A program made the translations under genes and the position numbers. 64,000 nt of DNA from positions 558,001-622,000 of the forward strand of contig JAZAYU010000080.1 of assembly GCA_038501625.1 (NCBI GenBank), written 5' to 3'. This document shows positions 24,795 to 64,000 of this stretch, piece after piece. The notes beneath the pieces are model-generated. The model had not been told where the DNA came from. It was given only the letters and a program-made list of their open reading frames with translations, and made no database searches. How positions within the stretch are numbered: position 1 is the first letter of the stretch; every line of letters starts with the position of its first letter. The stretch comes from Corbicula japonica (taxonomy: Eukaryota > Mollusca > Bivalvia > Venerida > Cyrenidae).

Positions 24795-25205
24795 TGCAAT
24801 ACTACAAATCTTGATTTCGGTTAGATTTTGGCTTGCAACGAAAACATCAAACACAATGCGCTGCGACTGATATTTTCGTTGAGAAGTAGCGCGGGAAAGT
24901 ATCATTGACAGAAATATGTTCATTGTTAATCACTCCTTCAGGGTGCTTTATTTTAAGCCTCACTTTTTGTTACTGTTTCAACATCCAAGGGGAAAGAACA
25001 TACAGCGACAAAAATTTGATCGACAGCAAAACCTAGTTTGGAAGTAAAATACACCATATTTTTATTTGAGCGGCAGTTCGAACAGGTGTCGCATAACAAA
25101 AATGTGGTCGGCATCTTGTGCAGTGCAACAGGTGTTTACGTAGGTTGCTCGCCAGATCAATAATTATCTAACTGAAATCGAAATTTGTAGTATTTTTGTA
25201 ACAAT
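24795..25205. mobile_element. TIR element, unclassified MITE
   Basis: Imperfect ~35-bp inverted arms: AATACTACAAATCTTGATTT at ~24,800 and the reverse complement of a right arm around 25,165-25,200 (...CGAAATTTGTAGTATT). About 410 bp, no ORF. Confidence 0.6.
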
Positions 25206-25954
25206 GAAAAATCTAACAATAGAGTTTAATCTTCAATTTAATGCAAACTCAAAAAATATGATGTAACATTTCATAAAATTTCAGAAGACTCGACAACAGT
25301 TAAATGATTTATAATTAACAGTATACAAACAAAACAGTTAAACAGTGTATTGATAAGACTTCAAAGAGAAAAGCTGTACTTTTATACTGGTACGTATAAA
25401 TCAGATCATCATTATTAAAATTAAAAAACAAATAAGAAAATCACTATAAAGATCATCTTCCAAAGAGCTCATATTGCTAATATTGTTACTGATTACCTTT
25501 TGTCTAATCATTGAAAAGTACAAAATTATTATACAAGTCATTTGGATGCTACTCTTATCCTCCAGAATTCAATAAGGCCTTGTAATCTACTGATTGCTTG
25601 CTGGTTAATTATTTCATACAAAGAATTCTAGAATTTCTGACGCCATGTAAATCTGCATTTTTCTGTTATAATACTATTTCTGAATTACTGTATGTAACAT
25701 AATAACACTTGATGCTAATATAGCACACAACTATGTCTAAAGGTGGGGAAATCATACCATAGAATGATTATCTACAGTAAAGTGAAAATTTGGATTTTGT
25801 ATTACTAAGTTATTTCTTTCTTTTTTTAAATGAACATGCATGCACACACACACATGCACACACAAAACATCTGCTTCCATCTGACCACAGACTAAAAGTT
25901 TGTGAAATTTTAGTCTTACAATGCTGAGAATTACATTGTAAAAATTAACAAGGG
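25206..25954. other. AT-rich stretch without recognisable gene
   Basis: Contains a CACACA-rich microsatellite near 25,845-25,865; nothing else seen. Confidence 0.45.
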
Positions 25955-26196
25955 TTAACCCTTTCCTCCATAGACACACTTTTATTGCGTGGGCGAACAA
26001 TGTAGATCCAGATCAGCCGCCACATCTGTGCCGTCTGATCAGGATCTGCACTGTTCGCTATTTGATTTGTTATGTTATTTGTGACCAAACTGCAACCAGT
26101 GCAGATCCTGATCAGACAGCACGGATGTGCCGGCTGATCTGGATCTACACTGGTTGCACATGCGTAAAAATGCGTATATATGGAGGAAAGGGTTAA
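25955..26196. repeat. MITE family A, best-preserved copy
   Basis: 242 bp, TTAA at both ends, terminal arms GTTAACCCTTTCCTCCATA and TATGGAGGAAAGGGTTAA. Left and right halves each fold on themselves as well as with each other. Confidence 0.92.
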
Positions 26197-26426
26197 TAAT
26201 GGACACCACTAACAATTAACAAAAATGAGAAACTGAGGGGTTACTGCCCCTTAAAATGGTATGTGGCAAATCAATTTGCCACTTGGGTTTAAACCAGGTT
26301 CTTGGGTGCACCAACTTCGCACTTTCCCAAACAGGTTCCCATATGAACAAACAAGTAAATTATAATAGGTAAAACTTACTAAGCCTAGAATAAATATGCC
26401 GTGGTTCCGAATTCAGTTAAATGAAT

Positions 26427-26653
26427 TTAAGCCTTTCCTCCATAGACACACCTTTATTGCGTGGGTGAACAGAATAATCTAGATCAGCCGGCACATCCAT
26501 GCTGTCTGATCAGGATCTGCACTGTTCGCTTTTTGATTCTGACCAAAATTCAACCAATGCAGATCCTGATCAGACGGCACAGATGTGACGGCTGATCTGG
26601 ATCTACACTGGTTGCACAAGCGTCAAAATGTGTAAATATGGAGGAAAGGGTTA
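26427..26653. repeat. MITE family A copy
   Basis: Only ~230 bp from the previous copy, same orientation, right end GGAGGAAAGGGTTA. Confidence 0.85.
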
Positions 26654-26879
26654 TCTTTTTCTTGTCGTGCATAAAGCACAGACATATCAAAGCTGGGCTG
26701 TACAATACAACACCCAGAGCAAACATACTGATAAATCATTATCAATTCATCCAGAAAATTTGCCATCAATCATTACCATTTATTTTTTTACGTATTTTGA
26801 TATCCACCTTGTATTTTGTAGCATTATATGATTCCCCACCTTGAATTGTTTCACACCACCCAATACCGGGTATACAGAA

Positions 26880-27097
26880 TAACCCTTTCCTCCATATATA
26901 CGTTGGTTTTTTACGTGTGGGCAACCAGTGTAGATCCAAAACAGCCAACACATTTAAGCTATCTGATCAGAATCTTAAGTGTTTGCTTTTTGGTCTGTTA
27001 TAACCTAAGAAATCAAAAAGCGAACAGTGCAGATCCTGATCTGAATCTTCAATGTTTGCCCATGCCATTAAGACGTGTTTAAGGAGGAAAGAGATAA
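26880..27097. repeat. MITE family A copy
   Basis: Third member of the cluster; right half decayed (GGAGGAAAGAGATAA). Confidence 0.75.
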
Positions 27098-27415
27098 CTG
27101 ATTTAAAAATCAGTCAGTAAATTTCTGTTACTGTATTGTGCGAGACGAACAATAAATAATTTTCACATGCGTCTTGAAAATATCTGAATAAAAAAACTGA
27201 TGATGCATCATGCATATTGTCATGTGATTTGCATTTAAAGTCAGCTTTGGTTAAATGTTACATCAATTTTAATAATTGACTAATGATTTTAGGTTAAATG
27301 AACACTTTATTTCACAAATCCAATGTCTTATTATGCTAATCTTGCATTTTATTCTCAACAAAAGGAGAAACTTTCAACAAACGATATGGAAATCTCCAAC
27401 TTTATTATATAACCC

Positions 27416-27512
27416 GGCTATGGTTGAGTTAGTACCGCACTTGTTCTATCTCGCCATAGAGCAAATATTTATGGCGAGATAGTACAAGTGCAGTACTAAT
27501 TCAACCATAGCC
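27416..27512. repeat. Strong hairpin: 43-bp arms, 11-nt loop
   Basis: Left arm 27416-27458 begins GGCTATGGTTGAGTTAGTAC; right arm 27470-27512 pairs with it at 40 of 43 positions, one of the three differences being a G-U pair if transcribed from the + strand. Either a tiny palindromic element or a hairpin-RNA locus. Confidence 0.85.
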
Positions 27513-30064
27513 AAGATACAATTATATTCACATGAATATTTAATCATACAGTACAGCTTGAATCCGCAGAGTAACTTGAAACAACAAGTCAGATGAATAA
27601 ACCCATATCCCACAAGTAGTTTTCCAATTGTGTATTTTTGCAATTTCCTGTGTTCTTTGTGATCACACTACATTGTCATAATTTTCTAGCAAATACTGAT
27701 CTCCAACAAACTTGCTGTTCTTACTCCATTCAAAAATTGTCATCGCCAATCATAAATTTACTATCGCATTACTATTTTTATTTCTACTTTTAACCAAGTT
27801 GTTGACTAAAATTTTGTTGTGTGGTGTATTGTTATTTGTTTTGAGCGAGATGGGTATATAATAAAAGGAACATTATGACAATACAGAGTCTTAAGTTTGT
27901 ATTATTTCTTGTTGCATGTGTAAACCACATCATGCAAGACCTTCGATCATGTGTGATATTTTTTCATACCTAACTTGAAAATACGAACCTAATGATTGCA
28001 TGCTGTTATATATACAGGCAGATTGCATATATTATATATACAGGCAGTAAGTGCAATCATGTACCAGAAGTTGATTACCAACATGTTGTTATTCAGAGTC
28101 AGTGTGGTAAAACAAGAACTGTTTTTTAACTCGAAGGGAGATTATTTGTTCTTTTGCTATAATGGAGATAATTTGAAATAAAATACCTATAATAAGTAAC
28201 TGTGTCTTCTTTCAAAATTGTAAAATAGCTAACAACAATTATTGTCTTTTTTCTTATTGCAACTTCCTTCAACTGCTAAGTAAGATTGTCAGTAAAGTTG
28301 CTTCAAACTGGTTCTCATAACAATTTTAAGAAAGAGGAGATTGACTTGTGACCGCTGTGAAAAATAACATCACATTTCTGTAATAAATATGTCAAGATAT
28401 GTTCAAATACTTTAACATATATTGACAATAAAACATTAGCACCTTTAACTAGGGTTTGAATTAAAATAACAGAAGTTTTTTTTTCTTGGTTGAATATAAC
28501 TGTCAGTTCAGCGTGCACCATTGTTTGCACAAACTCGCAGGGCCACATTCCTGTAAAACTTTTCCTTGTCAACAGATCTTTCTATCTTCACCTAATAATC
28601 ATAAAAGATTACATAACACTAAATCAGATGCAGATCTGCTTTAAATTCAAATTTCAGTTTATTCCCTTGCATTTGAATTTCAAGAGTTGGGCAAAAATAA
28701 GTAGGACGGATTAAGATTAACATTAAAGCTGTACAAACATGCTCCTTTGGTGGGAACCAGGAATTTTAAAGGATTTTTTCTAAGAAAATTTTTTTAAATA
28801 AAAATGAAACCATATCATTATTAACACTATTCTGAATAATATGATGCATTGAAAACAGCCCACAGCTCGAAAGATAAACAAAAGCAATTTGCATTCATTT
28901 ACAATACTGAAGATCATATTTAAAATATGTTAACAAAATTGACATGCAGAATAATTAAACTAACTAAGAAAATCTCTTTCAAAGGTTGTACATTACCCTG
29001 CCCGTTGAGCATGTTTGTGTCACCTTAATGCTAGAAGTATAATATATTATTCTTGTCAACCAGAACAGTAGTATTTTTCTATCTATATTCCCTCAATGCC
29101 TCAACTGTATACCTTACCAAACAAATTAATCCTTATCCAAATTAATTTAAAAGAAACATTTGCCTTTTTCTTGAAAGCGACAAACATAAAAGGGCTGAAA
29201 AAGGTTGAACAAATAAGGTAGCACTTTAGATATGTAAACATAATCTGAATCAGTCGCTGACAGATTGTCACAGATGTTTAAAAAAAACAAAACAATTCAA
29301 TGAAAAACAACAGTAAATTAAATTGGACATCATCTTTTTAAAGAGGAATTGATAATCTATAACTTCGCATTAAAGCTGCTATTTCCCAAGTGTTTCTAGA
29401 TAAAAACCTGAAAATACGGATGTCAAAAATTGCTCTAACATAACATCAAATTATCAGAGATTCTTTTTAGTGCACACATTTTAATAATTTCTTGTTGATA
29501 TACATAGACTTCTGAAAAATGATCATTTTCTTAATCTTCTCTTACTTGTTGTAGGAAGAAAACATGACAAACTTTTCTTCTAACATTTTAAGTCATTTAA
29601 AAACACTGTGCATAGCTGTATGTGAAATTTGTATCTTTTTTTAAGCATAGAACTTTAAATATCTGTCCTACAAATTATAGTTTTGTCTATTCAGCTGTTA
29701 ACATCACTGTACGGTATTGATGTGTGTTTTGATATTGTTTATCTATTTAATATTATATGTTTACACTTTTCTCTATAAAATGTTGTGTATTCACACGCCA
29801 TAGTGTAATGGCAACAAACATGTTCATGTTTTTCTGCCAATAAATATTTGAATCTTGAAATCTTGCTGATCATTTTTGTAAAATTCTAATTAATGGTATT
29901 TGCAATCATCTTGACACAATAAATTAAACCAGACAATGTTTGGCACAATGATGTTTTTATATAACTTGTCACTTCATCGGTTGAGTGCAAAAAAGTTGTA
30001 ACTGCCTTTTTGATTCATATATAGCTTCAACAGTTTGCAATCAATCAATGGTGGTTTTCTTAAA
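27513..30064. other. AT-rich stretch, probable ABCB1 3' UTR/downstream region
   Basis: No coding signal on either strand. AATAAA on the minus strand at 28663-28658 could end ABCB1 transcripts. A + strand AATAAA near 29,840 follows a stretch that looks like a repeat tail. Confidence 0.4.
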
Positions 30065-30165
30065 GGGCCCAAGACAATAAAACAGATTGGAGACAAGTCT
30101 CAAATCTCAAGCATCTGATTGGTTGAGACGCTGGTCTCCAGATTTAGTTTTATGATCTTTGGCAC
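30065..30165. repeat. MITE family B copy in ABCB1 3' UTR
   Basis: Family B is a ~100-145 bp foldback whose ends read CCAAGATCATAAAACTGAGA / TCTCAGTTTTATAACCTTGG and whose middle holds CTCAAATCTCAAGCATCTGA and its inverse. This copy ends six bases after the ABCB1 stop codon. Confidence 0.8.
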
Positions 30166-30171
30166 AGATTT

Positions 30172-62660
<32,489 letters not shown>

Positions 62661-62862
62661 GCTTTAAGTTCCCAGCTGTACAACTTCAGCAGTTAATTCT
62701 AATCAAATTTTCCAAGGAAAAATTCTCGGCCAAAATCCCTTAGCTAGCATAAAAGTCTATGCCACCTTACTTGTGGAAAACTTTAATTCTGAATAAATAG
62801 TTGCTCCAGTTCAAATATTAAATCCATTTCAATCGCCAATATGGTCTCTTTAAGGCGATAGA

Positions 62863-62868
62863 TTTATA
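62863..62868 (-). promoter_or_regulatory. Possible TATA box upstream of ABCB1
   Basis: TATAAA about 200 bp upstream of the proposed ATG, in an AT-rich flank where such hexamers are common. No initiator or CpG cluster was seen. Weak candidate only. Confidence 0.2.
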
Positions 62869-63177
62869 GCACATTGTATATATGGCGTGTACTTGAGCTT
62901 TATTGCATTGAACGCGCAGATTAATCATGTGCTGTATTCTGACCCGAGATTATCCGTGTGCTATATTTTATTAACCTTTTTAGTTATATAATGTTTCCTT
63001 GAACTATAATGTTTGCTTTAACTTATGTTGCATGTAGCCTTGGATTTAACCCGAAAAATAATGCCACAATAGGCAATTCATACAAGTATTTGAAACAGGC
63101 ATTGATTCGTTGATAAACCCGTCGGGGTAGTATTTATACACTGCTTTCTCTTTGACTGGTTAACCTACGATGACAAT

Positions 63178-63260
63178 CGATTACTGTGTGCTACAAAATG
63201 AACTTGGGGGATATTTTATGACGAATTTAACCTTATAAAGTGCATTTGCCTTATTTGGTT
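63178..63260 (+). repeat. Direct repeat, first copy
   Basis: CGATTACTGTGTGCTACAAA...GCATTTGCCTTATTTGGTT, ~83 bp, repeated at 63917-64000 with about four differences. Confidence 0.9.
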
Positions 63261-63642
63261 TGTCTTATTTGACTCTCCCCTGTGGCCGAGATAGATCAGG
63301 GGATTCCTTTATTACTCACTCAAAGACTTATTATTTATTCAACCAGCTACTGAAGCTTATTAAATCTGGCCGGGGGGCGGGCGTGCGTGGCCGAGGAGTG
63401 GGAATATTCAGTATTGTTTATTAATTGTACATGTTTTCTAATCTTTGTAAAGAGCAAGCAAGATGTTGATTAAGGCCTGCAATGATCAGAATAGAAAACA
63501 GCATAAAATCAGGTGGGTATAATATATTGAGTAGATTTAAATTCCATACTTAATTTCCTCCTGAACTATTGCATTTAATTCAACAGACGTTTTTTGACGT
63601 ATAGACGTTATGATAAAATACGGCAGAGCTGATTCGACAGAC

Positions 63643-63705
63643 CAGGCCCCAAGATTATAAAAATGAGAATGGAAACTGAGATTTGATACTGGATTCAAAT
63701 TTAAG
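63643..63705. repeat. MITE family B, left-half fragment
   Basis: CCCCAAGATTATAAAAATGAGAA only. Confidence 0.6.
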
Positions 63706-63916
63706 TCTTCAGCACAGCACATACACCATTTTTGTGGCATGAAGAAACACACAATGTGGTATTTGACCAACGACGTCTGAATCACGACGGTTTATCACTG
63801 TAGTTCAACATTGATCGCCTTCACACCCAAAGGTCCAGAACTGCTGTGGACCGTGAGCCGACCCGTTTGCAATGTATACTATCCCGTTACAATATATAAT
63901 AACGTTCGATCACAGT

Positions 63917-64000
63917 CGATTACTACGTGCTACAAAATGAACTTAGGGGGATATTTTATGACGAATTTAACCTTATAAAGTGCATTTGCCTTATTTGGTT
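63917..64000 (+). repeat. Direct repeat, second copy, cut by window end
   Basis: Matches 63178-63260; continues beyond the window. May be two ends of one element or a tandem duplication of ~740 bp. Confidence 0.85.

Noticed and set aside
63280..63345. tRNA-like TGGCCGAGATAG patch
   Set aside because: No B box or matching acceptor stem follows.

Overview
The window is eukaryotic and animal, most likely from a bivalve mollusc. Its genes are split by GT-AG introns, base composition is AT-rich, and the two host genes match animal families. The repeats (pearl/HINE-type Helitron-like elements with tccg microsatellites, ~150 bp core repeats and CTAG hairpin ends) are of the type known from bivalves. 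The species cannot be fixed from sequence; a heterodont clam or mussel is my best guess.

Layout. (1) 1-11,286: no host exon recognised. It holds a ~155 bp tandem array split by a pogo/Tigger-like element (722-1426), an apparently complete hAT transposon (2358-6151) with an 8-bp target duplication and a three-exon BED-finger transposase, and AT-rich sequence with old repeats. This is probably a long MLH1 intron. (2) 11,287-17,637 (+): the last three exons of the mismatch-repair gene MLH1. Both introns between them begin with a minisatellite at the splice donor. (3) 17,638-30,171: the space between two convergent genes, filled by several Helitron-like elements, MITEs and a strong 43-bp-arm hairpin. 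(4) 30,172-62,660 (-): a complete ABCB1-type full ABC transporter (P-glycoprotein/MDR family). I reconstruct it as 27 coding exons, 4,230 nt and 1,409 residues, with two membrane domains and two canonical ATPase domains, every exon phase closing. (5) 62,661-64,000: 5' flank of ABCB1 with a direct repeat cut by the window end.

How it works. MLH1 (nuclear mismatch repair) and ABCB1 (ATP-driven export at the plasma membrane) have no functional link; they are only neighbours. The striking signal is the mobile DNA. Two palindromic MITE families, called A and B here, occur about 40 times between 7.7 and 63.7 kb. In the 3' two thirds of ABCB1 they stop within 0-30 bp of about a dozen splice sites. 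Several copies carry later insertions inside them, giving a relative order of events.

Exon edges were read by hand from splice consensus, reading frame and family knowledge. Repeat edges are approximate to a few bases unless stated.
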